Positions 49,180 through 63,824 of a stretch of DNA of 64,000 bases are shown here, piece after piece; the first letter of the stretch is position 1, and each line of letters starts with the position of its first letter. Both the position numbers and the translations under genes were made by a program. The stretch is from Phoebastria nigripes (lineage: Eukaryota; Chordata; Aves; Procellariiformes; Diomedeidae): contig JAYKAV010000933.1 in NCBI GenBank assembly GCA_035582835.1, positions 665,226-729,225 on the forward strand. Reading direction: 5' to 3'. The notes under the pieces were generated by a model. That model saw nothing but the letters and a program-made list of their open reading frames with translations. It searched no databases and was not told the origin of the DNA.

Positions 49180-52100
49180 ATGGCTGCAGTGGATCGTTTC
49201 TACCTCTTGTACAGAGAGATCAGTCGTTCCTGCAACTTTTACATAGAGGCCCTGGCTATAGTTGGAGCTTGGTACACAGTCAGAAAGTGCGTCTCCCTTG
49301 CGTTTGACACTTACAGCATGCTTAGGTTGTATTTAATTCCAAAGCTGGGCAGCAAGATTGATCTTGTCAAGCAGTATGGAAAATGGGCCGTGGTCACTGG
49401 TAAGAGACTGAAGCAGTATATTTGCTTATGTTTATATAACATACTGTGCCAGTACTGTAAAACTTGCTAGCTTATATTGCTGGGCGAGCTTTATGTCACA
49501 AGCTGGGGCCTGCATTATCTCAGGTTGCAAGTTAATCTGCTTGAGCAGTGACAGTCAGCAGTGACTAAATTCAATTCCTCAGGAGACAGGCAAGCTCAGT
49601 GTGTTGACTGACTGCTGGGAAAGAATCACAGAGCGATTTTTTTCCCAAAAATTGCAAGGTGCACTCCGAATGCATACAAGCGTAGACAGAGATGCAGACA
49701 AGATCCTGGTTTTGCTATGGGCTTTTCACATATGCACAAGTTCTTCAGCAGAGTTTAAGTCACGTACCTCTGACATCTTCGCCTTTCATTAAGGTTCTAC
49801 TTACGTAAGCTTTCTGTTGTTATAGAAAATACAAAACTTGTATGAGGTGGGATTGCAGAAGGTTGCTACTGACAGTCACGGAAATATAGTGGGATGGCTC
49901 GCGCAACTGGAGTGCTGCGATGGATGGCTAAGAACTCTTCAGAAGTGATAGGCAAGGAAGGAGAGGCGGTGGCGTAGCCCTGTATGCTAGGGAGTGTTTT
50001 GATTGTCTAGAGCTTAATGATGGTGACGATAGGGTTGAGTGTTTATGGGTAAGAATCAGGGGGAAGGCCAACAAGGCAGATATCATGGTGGGAGTCTGTT
50101 ATAGACCACCCAGCCAGGATGAAGAGGCAGATGAAATATTTTATAAGCAGCTGGGAGAGGTTTCACAATCACTAGCCATTGTTCTCGTGGGGGACTTCAA
50201 CTTACCAGATGTCTGCTGGAAATACAATACAGCAAAGAGGAAACGGTCTAGGAGGTTCCTGGAGTGTGTGGAAGATAACTTCCTGACCAGCTGGTGAGTG
50301 AGCCAACTAGGTAAGGCACCCCGCTGGACCTGTTGTTTGCGAACAGAGAAGGACTTGTGGGTGATGTGATGGTTGGAGGCCATCTTGGGCACAGCAATCA
50401 CAAAATGATAGAGTTTTCAGTTCTTGGAGAAGTAAGGAGGGGGGTCAGCAGAACTGCTACCTTGGACTGCCAGAGGGCTGACTTTGGCCTGTTTAGGAGA
50501 CTGGTTGGCAGAGTCCCTTGGGAGGCAGTCCTGAAGGGCAAAGGAGTCCAGGAAGGNTGGACATTCTTCAAGAAGGAAATCTTAAAGGTGCAGGAGCAGG
50601 CTGTCCCCACGTGCCGAAAGGTGAGCCGGCGGGGAAGAAGACCGGCCTGGCTGAACAGAGAGCTTTGGTTGGAACTCAGGGAAAAAAAAAAAAGAGAGTT
50701 TATGACCTTTGGAAGAAGGGGCAGGCAACTCAGGAGGACTACATGGATGTCATGCGGTTATGCACAGAGAAAATTAGAAGGACCAAAGCCTAACTACAAC
50801 TTAATCTGGCTACTGCCGTAAAAGACAATAAAAAATGTTTCTGTAAATACATCAGCAACAAAATGAGGTTGAAGGAGAATCATCCTTTATTGGATGTGGG
50901 GGGGAAACATAGTGACGAAGGATGAGGAAAAGGCTTGAGGTACTTAATGCCTTCTTTGCCTCAGTCTTTAATAGTAAGACCAATTGTTCTGCGGGTACCC
51001 AGCCCCCTGCACTGGAAGACAGGGACAGGGAGCAGAATGAAGCCCCTATAATCCAAGGGGAAATGGTTAGCGACCTGCTACACCACTTAGACACACACAA
51101 GTGTATGGGGCCAGATGGGATCCACCCAAGGGTACTGAGGGAGCTGGCAGAAGTGCTCACCAAGCCACTTTCCATCATTTATCAGCAGTCCTGGCTAACA
51201 GGGGAGGTCCCAGTTGACTGGCGGTTAGCAAATGTGACGCCCATCTACAAGAAGGGCTGGAAGGAGGATCCAGGGAACTACAGGCCTGTTACCTGACCTC
51301 GGTGCCGGGGAGGGTTATGGAGCAGATCGTCTTGAGTGCCATCACACAGCACATATAGGACAACCAGATCATCAGGCCCAGTCAGCATGGGTTTATGAAA
51401 GGCAGGTCCTGCTTGACTAACCTGATCTCCTTCTGTGACAAGGTGACCCGCTTACTGGATGAGGGAAAGGCAGTCAACTTGTCTACCTAGACTTTAGTAA
51501 AGCCTTTGACGCTGCTTCCCACAGCATTCTCCTGGAGAAACTGGCTGCTCATGGCTTGGACGGGTGTACTCTTCGCTGGGCCTGGGCATCCAGCCAGTTT
51601 TTTACCCAAAGAGTTGTGGTGAACGGAGTTAAATCCAGTTGGCGGCTGGTCACAAGTGGTGTTCCCCAGGGCTCAGTATTGGGGTCAGTTCTGTTTAATA
51701 TCTTTATCAATGATCTGGACGAGGGGATCGAGTGCATCCTCAGTAAGTTTGCTGATGACACCAAGTTGGGCGGGAGTGTTGATCTGCTTGAGGGTAGGAA
51801 GGCTCTACAAGAGGGATCTGGACAGGCTGGATCGATGGGCCAAGGCCAACTGCATGAGGTTCAACAAGGCTCAGTGCCGGGTCCTGCACTTGGGTTACAA
51901 CAACCCCATGCAACGCTGCAGGCTTGGGGAAGAGTGGCTGGAAAGCTGCCCAGCGGAAAAGGACCTGGGGGTGTTGGTCAACAGCCGGCTGAATATGAGC
52001 CGGCAGTGTGCCCAGGTGGCCAAGAAGGCCAATAGCATCCTGGCNTGTATCAGAAATAGTGTGGCCAGCAGGAGTAGGGAAGTGATCGTCCCCCTGTACT

Positions 52101-55100
52101 CGGCACTGGTGAGGCCGCACCTCAAATGCTGTGTTCAGTTTTGGGCCCCTCACTACAAGAAAGACACTGAGGTGCTGGAGCGTGTCCAGAGAAGGGCAAT
52201 GAAGCTGGTGAAGGGTCTGGAGAACAAGTCTTACTAGAAGCAGCTGAGGGAACTGGGACTGTTTAGCCTGGAGAAGAGGAGGCTGAGGGGAGACCTTATC
52301 GCTCTCTACAACTACATGAAAGGAGGTTGTAGTGAGGTGGGTGTCAGTCTCTTCTCCCAAGTAACAAGTGATAGGACAAGAGGAAATGGCCTCAAGTTGC
52401 GCCAGGGGAGGTTTAGATTGGATATTAGGAAAAATTTCTTTACCGAAAGAGTTGTCAAGCATTGGAACAGGCTGCGCAGGGAAGTGGTTGAGTCACCATC
52501 CCTGGAAGTATTTAAAAGACGTGTAGATGTGGTGCTTAGGGACATGGTTTAGTGGTGGACTTGGCAGTGCTAGGTTAATGGTTGAACTTGATCTTAAAGG
52601 TCTTTTCCAACCTAAACAATTCTATGATTCTATGACAACGTTGTCTTTATTGTTGTGGTTTTGAGATCACCATATTCAGTGCCACGTGATCTTCAGAGAA
52701 GGGAATAAAGCTATAATTGAAAGAACTGGCAAAAGAGAAGGCTGAGGCTGCTCTGATTTTCACCTTGTGGTTTTTTATTTTCTATTACAGGTGGCACAGA
52801 TGGTATCGGGAAGGCGTATGCTGAAGAACTGGCAAAGCGTGGTGTCAACATCATCTTAATCAGCCGAAACAAAGAGAAGCTGGAGGCTGTATCTAGAAGC
52901 ATATCTGAAACCTATAAAGTGGAAACAGATTTCATAGTAGCTGACTTCAGCAATGGGCGTGAGCCTTACCCAGCCATTAAGGAGGCTCTGAAAGACAGAG
53001 AAATTGGCATTTTGGTGAATAATGTAGGAATGTTTTATCCCTACCCGGACTATTTTACCAACCTGTCTGAGGATATGCTGTGGGACATGATCAACATAAA
53101 TATTGCTTCTGCTAACATGATGATGCATATTGTGCTGCCGGGCATGGTAGAGAAGAAGAAAGGGGCAATTGTGAATGTTTCTTCTGCATCCTGTTGTCAG
53201 CCGACACCAATGTTGACAATCTATGGAGCCTCTAAAGTAAGTTGGGGTGTGATGTTTAATGGTATGCACTGAAAAGTAGATGCATTATAGGTTGGTTGGT
53301 TGTAAACACATTCAGCAAGGATATCAAAATATACTTGAAAGTTTTCTAGGGATTTGTTCAAATATCAGAGGTGAATGTTACATGTAATATGCAGTAAACT
53401 CTTTATCCTCACCAATACTGGGCTTTGAACCAAAGTCAGTGCTTTTGGATGATGTGTGAATTGTGGCATAACAGTAGCTCTAGGAAAAATGTTACCTTCC
53501 TCAGAGGAATGATGCGCAAAGCAAAGTGGCAGTTCTATGACCCATTGAAAGGGTCAAGAATTTCATCTCTCTTCTTCAGCTGAACTGTGCAGACATACCT
53601 CAAGCTACTTACACACTAGTATTTGGTAGCAAGAGGGGCTATACTCATGCTCAAGCCACCACTGTGACAAGGGCTGTGGCCAAATCAAGCCACTGCTTCA
53701 TCTAACACCAAGGGGCAGAAGGCTTCTTACACCATTGTCTGTACCATATTTGGGGAGAAGTGAAAAGAACTTTCCCCCCCCATAATTATTCTTCCTGAAG
53801 AGATCCAGTCAATAATGAATAGGATGGGGCAGCTGAGTGATGCTGGAAGTACGAATGCACATGGGGATGCGGATTTACACTGGATGACTTGCTGCTGAAT
53901 CCACAAAAGCAACTGAGATTGTAGAAGGATCTTGCCTAGATCCAGTGTCTAAACACAAGTGGTTATTGCTCCCAGCTGTCTGTGGCTGCCCTCTACTGTA
54001 GCCTAACACCTGTGCAGCCTTGCTCCTGGGATAGCTCTTGTGAGGCCTTCCTTCTGCCTGGAGCAAAACCGGCTCTTATTACCCCAAGGTATAAAACTCC
54101 TTGCAGATTTTCTTCAGTGTGGAAACTGGCTTAAGATTCCTGTTTCTGTTGCAGAGTATCTCTCCCCTGGGTTATGCTAAGTGTATGTAGAACTGCACTC
54201 TGAACTAAAACAATTTAAAAGGCCTGAATGAAAAAGAACAGAACAAAACCAAGTGTACCGAAGTTTCTTCCTTTAGCTGCCATCATTAATCCAAATCCTA
54301 GATCAGCAACCCAGTTTAAAGCCTGGCCTCTGTACAGTTACATTGGCACAGAAGCGGGAACAAGCTGCTCTAGCGTCCTAAGCCTCTTTGTGTATTAACA
54401 GTGTATGGTGTTTGAAATGGTTGGTTTGTTTTGTTTGTTTTCCTAAAGCAGGTGTAAGAGCATTTGTAGAAGATGCTCTCCCAACAGTTTGCTGCGAATG
54501 GAGCTTTTGCTCCATTTTCTGATTCATTCAGAATTCATTCAGAAAGAATGGAGCTTTTGCAAGGCCATTTGGGAGCAGAAACCCGTTCACTCACAAGCTG
54601 AGTCTAAAATGCTCTTTCTCGGGGGTAACTGGCTGCGTGGCACAGCAGTAGCTTCAGCATGGCATCAGGCTGCCTTGATAAGACTAAGCCATGCTCATTT
54701 TCCCGTCTGTTTGATTCCAGCAATCCCAGTTATCAGGTTGTGCTTTTTTATGTTCCTGTAAAAGTAAAATGAACTAAAGGAGGTAATACAGATACACATA
54801 AACAAATGCATGTTTAATTTTGCACAAGGGAGTTGCAGGGAGTAATTAACCTAGCTTCTGGGGAAGATCAGTTGAGTATGAAATTCACCTGTAAATGTAT
54901 TAAAAAATGGGACTTCATTGTAGTCCTTTTGACAGTAGTATGCTGTTAGTTAGCTTTGGAGTGTCCCCTGCAATGCCCCCAAACTAAACAAGGTGTTTGT
55001 TTTAGATGAAATAAAAGTTTCTGTATTGTTTTTAAGCAGAAATTGTCAGATTGTTTGTTAAATTCACATCAGAGNGCTAAGCAGTCATTTTGTCCTGCAA

Positions 55101-56594
55101 GTTACTGTACTGTTCCAGGTTTTTAGCAAACAAATAGAAATGTTGGTAATGCTTTAGAAATGTGTGTATTTTTATACTATTTATTCAAGGTTTTATTTTT
55201 TTAGCTGATATATAAAATATGCTACAACTTTTCTGTAATTTTAATAAAACTCTGCCCTAAGGCTTGATTGTTTTTAAAAGAAAGAAAGAAAGAAAAAAAG
55301 ACGTCTCTTTCTGCTTTTGTCTTTCTAGACCTACTTGGACTATTTCAGTAGAGCACTACATTATGAGTATGCCTCAAAAGGAATTTTTGTTCAGAGTTTA
55401 ACCCCATTTGTAATTGCTACAAAAATGGTAGCATGCAGCAGCGTTGCATCAAAGAGATCTTTCTTTTTTCCTTCTGCTGAAGAATACGCAAGTCATGCTG
55501 TTTCTACTCTTGGGTTATCCACAAGGACTACTGGTTACTGGAAGCATGCAATAAAGGTAATAGGATTCATTAAACTATTTCATGTTTGTCAATAGAAGTA
55601 AATAAGCTGTTTACTTTCTTAGGAGTCTGAATGAAAACTATGCTCGTATTCTGAAAAAGTGCAATATATATTGTAGGACTTACAGGCATTGTGCCGTATT
55701 TTCTCACTAATTCTGCTTTAGAAAATTATGCTTGGGCATGCTTATTTTTAGAATGAGAGAGTGAATGCAATTCCCACTTGAAATGCGCAGCAAAAATGGG
55801 AAAGAGACAACTTTTTATTCAAAAGCACCGAGTATGTCATTTCACTTGGGATGTTGCTGGCTGGGCAAGCATTTCACTGTCTTCTATGAACAGAAGTAGC
55901 TTTTTTCAATCTTAATTTATTGAGCTTATTTCTGCTTTGGGGAAGAGTGGACAGGGAGGATGGAATAATAGCAGAAAAAAAGCCCACGTTTTTATCCTAA
56001 GCTACCTGGAAGTAGATCCTCTGTATGTTAGGTTTACATTTTGGGGGGCAGACTGTGGGCTCCCAAGTAGTTTTATGAACACTGGTCACATCTCATGTGT
56101 CCTACCTAGTGGCCTTCTATAGGATTAGGTCGAGTAGAAGGAACTGAAGAAGTGGGGATTAGTCCAAAAGGAATAAAAGAGANGGGAAGGATTCTGGCAA
56201 GATGTGGCAATTAAAGGAAGTGGATAGTATTGCTGTTGCGAACTTGGAACAAGCCACTTCAGCATTTATTTGCAGAACCTAACTGTTCAGCTGCGGGCAC
56301 TACTTCCAAAATGGCTAAATATATTTGCTTCCGGGGGTTGAATTTAAGGCTTAGTTGCTGATGTTCAAGCAGGTTTTGTCTTGCTTTAGTGGTAATTTGA
56401 GAAACTGTTTGTTTACTTTAATGGAATATATCTTAATCTGTCCCTTCCTTGCTTCTTTTTCTCTTCTCTTGTCTCCCTGTGCCTCTCCACAGTTCACGCT
56501 GGGTGAGCGCCTACCTGAATGGATCTGGGCATGGTTTGCAATGTATTTTTGCAGAATTGTACGCAAGGAAGCTTTAACATGCAAAGTGAAATAG
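49180..56594 (+). CDS. HSDL1: Hydroxysteroid dehydrogenase-like 1
   Basis: A short-chain dehydrogenase/reductase related to 17-beta-HSD3/12; the human protein is mitochondrial and reported inactive. Exons: 49180-49399, 52791-53236, 55329-55556, 56493-56594; phases agree and give 331 aa (human 330). The cofactor motif TGGTDGIG is at 73-80, NNVG follows in GILVNNVG, and the catalytic set is Ser205 (in NVSSAS), Tyr218 and Lys222 (YGASK). Human has Phe218 (FSASK), so this copy keeps the tyrosine. A hydrophobic N-terminal segment precedes the Rossmann fold. The ATG at 49180 has an ACCATGG context and matches human MAAVD; an ATG three codons earlier (49171) follows the TTCCAG acceptor at 49166 and is the alternative. 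The gene diverges from DNAAF1, and intron 1 of the coding part carries a CR1. Confidence 0.96.
49866..52635 (+). mobile_element. CR1 non-LTR retrotransposon, 5'-truncated
   Basis: About 2.8 kb in the first coding intron of HSDL1, same strand as the gene. It starts near GGAAATATAGTGGGATGGC and ends in AATTCTATGATTCTATGA, the hallmark CR1 3' end of birds and their kin. It covers the end of the endonuclease and all of the reverse-transcriptase part of ORF2 plus a short 3' UTR; a full CR1 is about 4.5 kb, so the 5' part is missing, as usual for target-primed insertion. The left edge is approximate. The high remaining coding similarity suggests a moderately young copy. Confidence 0.93.
50055..52237 (+). 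pseudogene. CR1 ORF2 remnant: endonuclease end plus reverse transcriptase
   Basis: Broken frames spell out ORF2 in order. The apurinic-like endonuclease end has [15 protein letters not shown] and [13 protein letters not shown] (50088-50220). The RT part has [13 protein letters not shown] (51108-51150), [27 protein letters not shown] (51481-51510), GVPQGSVLG, and the catalytic FADDTK (51748-51765). Reading needs several frame shifts and passes stops (for example after NYRPVT near 51295), and one n lies at 52045. It cannot encode an intact protein. Confidence 0.88.
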
Positions 56595-56911
56595 GAGTAT
56601 CCAGATGTCCTGCGTAACGAGTACTATATTCTGATCAGAGTGCTGCAAAAATATTTAGTGAACCTTGGTGGACTTGCTGTCAGATGTATGTTTTAAGTGC
56701 AAATGTTGCTTTTGAATGATGTTATTTAATGAACTTCTTAAAGTTAAGGTGTATGGCAAGATACTATTGACTTGGAGGTTGTTTAAATGACTGAAAAGGT
56801 CTTGCAGAGGAATTTGGAGATAAGCTGGTATGCTTTCTTATTCTAAGTGTGAATGATCTTAGTAATACTTTAAATACTGCTTCAGCAATCTGAAATATGG
56901 CTGGAGAATTG

Positions 56912-57041
56912 AATAAAGAATGTAAAAACACATTAGCTAAAGAAAAATAATAAATAATGTTTTGATTTAAAAATACTGATTGGTTTCCTAAGATAATAAA
57001 AAAAACATTGAAGTTTTGATGCTTTTGTTTGTATAAATAAA
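56912..57041 (+). terminator. HSDL1: HSDL1 poly(A) signal cluster
   Basis: AATAAA occurs at 56912-56917, 56949-56954, 56995-57000 and 57036-57041, that is 318 to 442 bp after the HSDL1 stop. At least one should define the 3' end; alternative ends are likely. Confidence 0.6.
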
Positions 57042-58329
57042 TATGTTTATGCATATGTACTTACTAGAAGTAATCTGGTATCATATGCTGCTCATATGTG
57101 TTGCAGGCTCTACATCTCAGAGCCAGGAAAGCTGTCCTTTCTGTGTATGCATAATTGCTACCGGAAAGAGGGACATGACTTAGGAAGAATGTTCTCAATC
57201 TTTCTGTATTTTATATTATCATGGGCTCATTAGTACTGCTTCTGTAATGTTATACTGAAATATCAAACCCATGAAATACCTGTGCAGTATCTTACACGCA
57301 GCAGTATGACTCAAGGAGCATCCTCCCCTCATTTGTGCTAGTATTTGTTGCTGGAATGTTATGCTGCTGTATTTCCTGATGGTGACAATGGGAGGTCTGT
57401 ATACTACACTAGCTTGCTCCCTGAAATCCCTACTGGAGGATGTACAACAGTTGCATTGGGTTGCTGAGTAATGCAGTTGTGATTACGAAATGGGTATCTG
57501 TTGCTCCTCCACCGTAGCTCTGGACTGGTGATGTTAGAACCTGGAGTTCTAATAGTGATGTCCCCCACGAAGCTTTTATGAGTAGATTTTGTAGAGAATA
57601 ATTAAGTACTCGTCCCCATCCAGTAAGAAACTGGGTACAAATCTGTTTGTAAATAACTTAGTTCTGAGTTGTTCTAAATTGTATTACGTGAAATGCTGAT
57701 TAGAGCTCTTAAAAAAAATTCCAGATGTTTAATATAGTAAAACTGCCCCCAGCCTTCATGACTGCTTTTGTTGAGGTGCCCAGTATATTTGCTGGGCCAT
57801 GTAGGAAGATACTGATGCTGGAATTTATTGTCCAAGAGTGAAATTCAGGCTGTGATTTTTATAATGAAGGAGGCTCCCTCTCTTGACGCTTTGTTACTGT
57901 TCTGTTGCTGCAGCCCCATATTCTCAGTTCTTTTGCGGGGGGAAGAAGCGGGGAGAAGGTGGGGGGCAGTCGCGGGAGGGTATCGGGNCAGGGACCCGTT
58001 AAGTGGTTTTGTCTGCTGACCCCAACCTCAGCTGGCCCTGAAAGCTGTTTGCTTCAATTGTGCAGTATGAAAGCATGNATTAGGTGTTGCTAATAATGAC
58101 TTACGCTTGTTTGCAAATGGGATTTAAACACATTTATTTTTAGCANGGGCTTAAATGAAGCTTGAGAAACGCGAAGCCGTAGAACGTTTCTACTCCCATC
58201 TCTCCCTCCTGCTCGTCAGGCGCTGCCTGCCCGTCCCTGTCGGTAACATCCACGTCTCAAGTTCTCCTTGCAGGAGTTAGACCCCACTCAGCCACATCTG
58301 AACAATCAGCTTCTCAAACACCCTTCTTC
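57042..58329. other. HSDL1-MBTPS1 intergenic stretch
   Basis: AT-rich sequence with no coding exon that I can support, turning G-rich around 57935-57995 (runs of three to six G) shortly before the MBTPS1 CpG island. Three n bases lie at 57988, 58078 and 58146. Confidence 0.55.
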
Positions 58330-58416
58330 AGAAGGCGGCTGCTGCGCGGCCTCCTCACCGACTCCAGCGGGAAGCGCCTCCCGCGCTCACCTCCCTCACC
58401 GCCTCAGCCACCACCC

Positions 58417-58462
58417 GCGCATGCGCATTGCAGCACAGCCCCTGCGCGCCGTGCGCATGCGC
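58417..58462. promoter_or_regulatory. Paired NRF1 sites
   Basis: Two identical GCGCATGCGC palindromes, starts 36 bp apart. NRF1 binds this sequence at CpG-island promoters of housekeeping and mitochondrial genes (established knowledge). Confidence 0.65.
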
Positions 58463-58486
58463 CCGCCCCGCAGGCCGCTATGGGGC

Positions 58487-58496
58487 TCTCGCGAGA
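58487..58496. promoter_or_regulatory. TCTCGCGAGA element (BANP-type site)
   Basis: An exact 10-bp TCTCGCGAGA palindrome, 25 bp before the first ATG of the presumed exon 1. This element is bound by BANP when unmethylated and drives essential CpG-island genes (established knowledge). Confidence 0.65.
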
Positions 58497-58520
58497 GCGC
58501 TGTGGTAAACAGTGCACAAA

Positions 58521-60631
58521 ATGGCGGCAGCAGGCCCCGCGGTGGCACGGTGAGCGCGGCGGGCGGGGGGAGCGGGGGAGGAGAGTAGGGCGGCGGTGCT
58601 GCTGCTGCTACTGCTGCTTCCGCCGTGCCGCTTCTGTGCGCGGGCTGGGGGCAGCGCTGTGTCGTCAGGCTTTGGGGGGCGCGGGGCGGGGCGGGCAGCA
58701 CCCGGGCCTGCAGCACCCGATCGCCGTTCCCGGTGCTCGCTCCCCCTCGTCTCTGGGGCTGCCTCGTCGGCCGTCGTGCTCCGGGACAGCTGCAGCGCGG
58801 AGTCATCCCCGCTCTCCGGCTGGCTGTCGTTCCCCCTCAGCCTCTCCCGGCGGGTTGGGAGCGCCGGCGCTGCCCCGCACGGCGCCCGGCTGCTCTCGCC
58901 GGGGCGGTGCTAACGGCCCGCGGTAACGGGCACAGAATAGATGAGTTTACTCCTTCGCTGGCTGTGCCGCGGTGGGCGGGAGCTGCGGCCCCTTCCGTGG
59001 CACGGGCAGCGCTCCCTGAACAGGATGGCTCCTGGGCTGCCCGGTGGCCCGAAGCCGCGGAGGGAGGCTGCCCGCAGCCTCCGCGCCGATGCTCTCTGAG
59101 CCTCTCCCAGCCGGCGATCGCTGCGGAGTTCCCATCGCTCGGCCTGGGGTACCCCCACTTCNGAAAAACCAGGGAGTAACTCTAAGCGTAGCTGTTCTAG
59201 GGGATGGACAAGTTGGCAAGTTTAGGTTCCTGTCCAGCTCCACACAGTAAGGGTATTAAAAACAGTGAAGTTGTGAGCGTGCTGTTCCTTTGCTCTTAGT
59301 TTCTATCATATTGCAGCATCGTGCTTACATGCAATCTGTTAGCAGCCATACGGGTGTTTATTTTGCTCATTTGTGTAGTTGATTTTTCATTTTATTGGTA
59401 TAGGGGTTATAAGCCAACGAAGTGATAAGGCNGGCAGAGCTCAGCCAAGATCAGCAGTCAATGTACGGTAACTGTGTCTACTTTAGGGATGAAGAGGAAT
59501 CATAATCACAAGCAGTTCACAGGCTGTCATGGTGTTGTCAGTCAGATAGGAATAGAGGGGAATTCTATCCCTGTTACAAGGAAATACTTGAGAATGCTAA
59601 ATAAAGTTAAATGAAAATGAAGTGACAGCTGTCATATGCAGACTCGATTCATTCTGTTGTTGTGCTATGAGGTCAGCCCATCGTTCTCCTAAATAGTGTG
59701 AATCCACTAAAAGGCTCCTACTTTTCAATCTTGGTCACTGCAGCAATGTATAGTTCTGTTCTGCTTCTCCAGGTGGTGTGACAGACCAGACATAAATGTT
59801 TCTCTTCGCTTATCTCTTAATGGCCTTTTATCTATCAGTTGCTGGTTAAATGTTTGAAATTTTAAAAAATGCTAACACTGCAGTTTTTCTCAAATGCTTC
59901 CTGCACCTTGGAACATAAAGGGAAGAGGCTTCCCCTCCACGTGAAAAACACTTTCAACACTTTCCTTTAACTTCATGTTATTACATCTGTAATCCCAGCC
60001 CTTATTTTCTCAGGTGCCCCTGTTGTGGTAACACACATTGCACCTCAGGAAAATTTGAAAGACTTTTTTCATGCTGATTTTCTCTTTCAAGCACAGGGAC
60101 TGCAAGTTTGCTTCCTGTAGTATCTCTTGTCCTTACCAGGCCTTGGCATAGAGTTTGAATCTGATTCTCCTTGTGTGAAATGACATACCGTAGCAGAATT
60201 TCTATTTGCCTCGTTTCTGATTGGAAAAAAACACCATGCTTTTTTAAGTGGCCGTGGACACTTTTTATCATATATTTTATTTTGCACTTTACTTTTTCCT
60301 TGACGTGGGGCTGGCACGTTGTTTTGTTCTCTTTGCTCCCCTTACACAAAGGGTGGTAGAGTTTGATTATCGTTGCCTGTTCTATTGTCAGGATAATACC
60401 GTGTTCCACACACGCTGTGGCGTGAGCAAGGAAGAGACTTGAGCGTTCATGAAAAATTACTAAATGAAACATACGAACAACTTTTTCCATAGGATTAGAA
60501 ATAATAACTGCCAAAGGGGTCTCTCTCTTGTGATTTTCAGGCTATACATTTGCACAAATGTGAATCTAATTCTTTTCTATACTGCCCTGCCTTACAGGTT
60601 GGCTTGCAATCAGCTTTCCTCATTCTTCTAG
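58521..60631 (+). CDS. Upstream open reading frame of MBTPS1, spliced
   Basis: If exon 1 ends at 58549 and exon 2 begins at 60598, the ATG at 58521 (context AAAATGG, strong) opens a 20-codon frame across the junction and stops at TAG 60629-60631, about 300 nt before the main ATG. It would be expected to lower or regulate translation of the protease. It depends on the transcription start lying upstream of 58521, which I cannot see. Confidence 0.3.
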
Positions 60632-60926
60632 GGAGTTAACTTTGCCATCAGAAATGGAGTACAGGACTCAGCTACCACATCCTGAGTGACCGAATCCTTA
60701 ATACAAAATGGAGAAGAAGCGTAGAAAGAAATGAGCCTGTTTATAAGGCTTTACCTCAAAAGACCATGAAATCTCTACTTATTTTGGACACAGCTTTAAG
60801 AATATCCGGTTGATCGGCACAGTGAAAGCAACGTTTACTGAAACAAAAATGAACTAGCTTATAAAGAAGAAAATTGTGATTTGAATATATGGAATTTTTG
60901 GAATGAAACCATTTTCTTCTATGACC

Positions 60927-63824
<2,898 letters not shown>

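Larger units (their letters stand above)
58330..59180 (+). promoter_or_regulatory. MBTPS1: MBTPS1 CpG-island promoter and noncoding exon 1
   Basis: Dense CpG sequence holding two NRF1 palindromes GCGCATGCGC (58417-58426 and 58453-58462) and TCTCGCGAGA (58487-58496). A likely first exon ends at GGCACG|GTGAGC (exon end 58549), joining to the CTTACAG acceptor before exon 2 at 60598. No TATA box is seen, as usual for such housekeeping promoters. Long open frames on both strands are GC artefacts. A CTG run follows at 58595-58620 inside intron 1. Confidence 0.75.

Noticed and set aside
53984..53998. CTGCCCTCTACTGT as a third CTCF-like core
   Set aside because: One fixed position fails, unlike the two exact matches at 20447 and 31776.
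58396..59250. Long open frames on both strands around the MBTPS1 promoter (up to 184 codons)
   Set aside because: Same composition effect in a CpG island; no family recognised, mutually overlapping in several frames.
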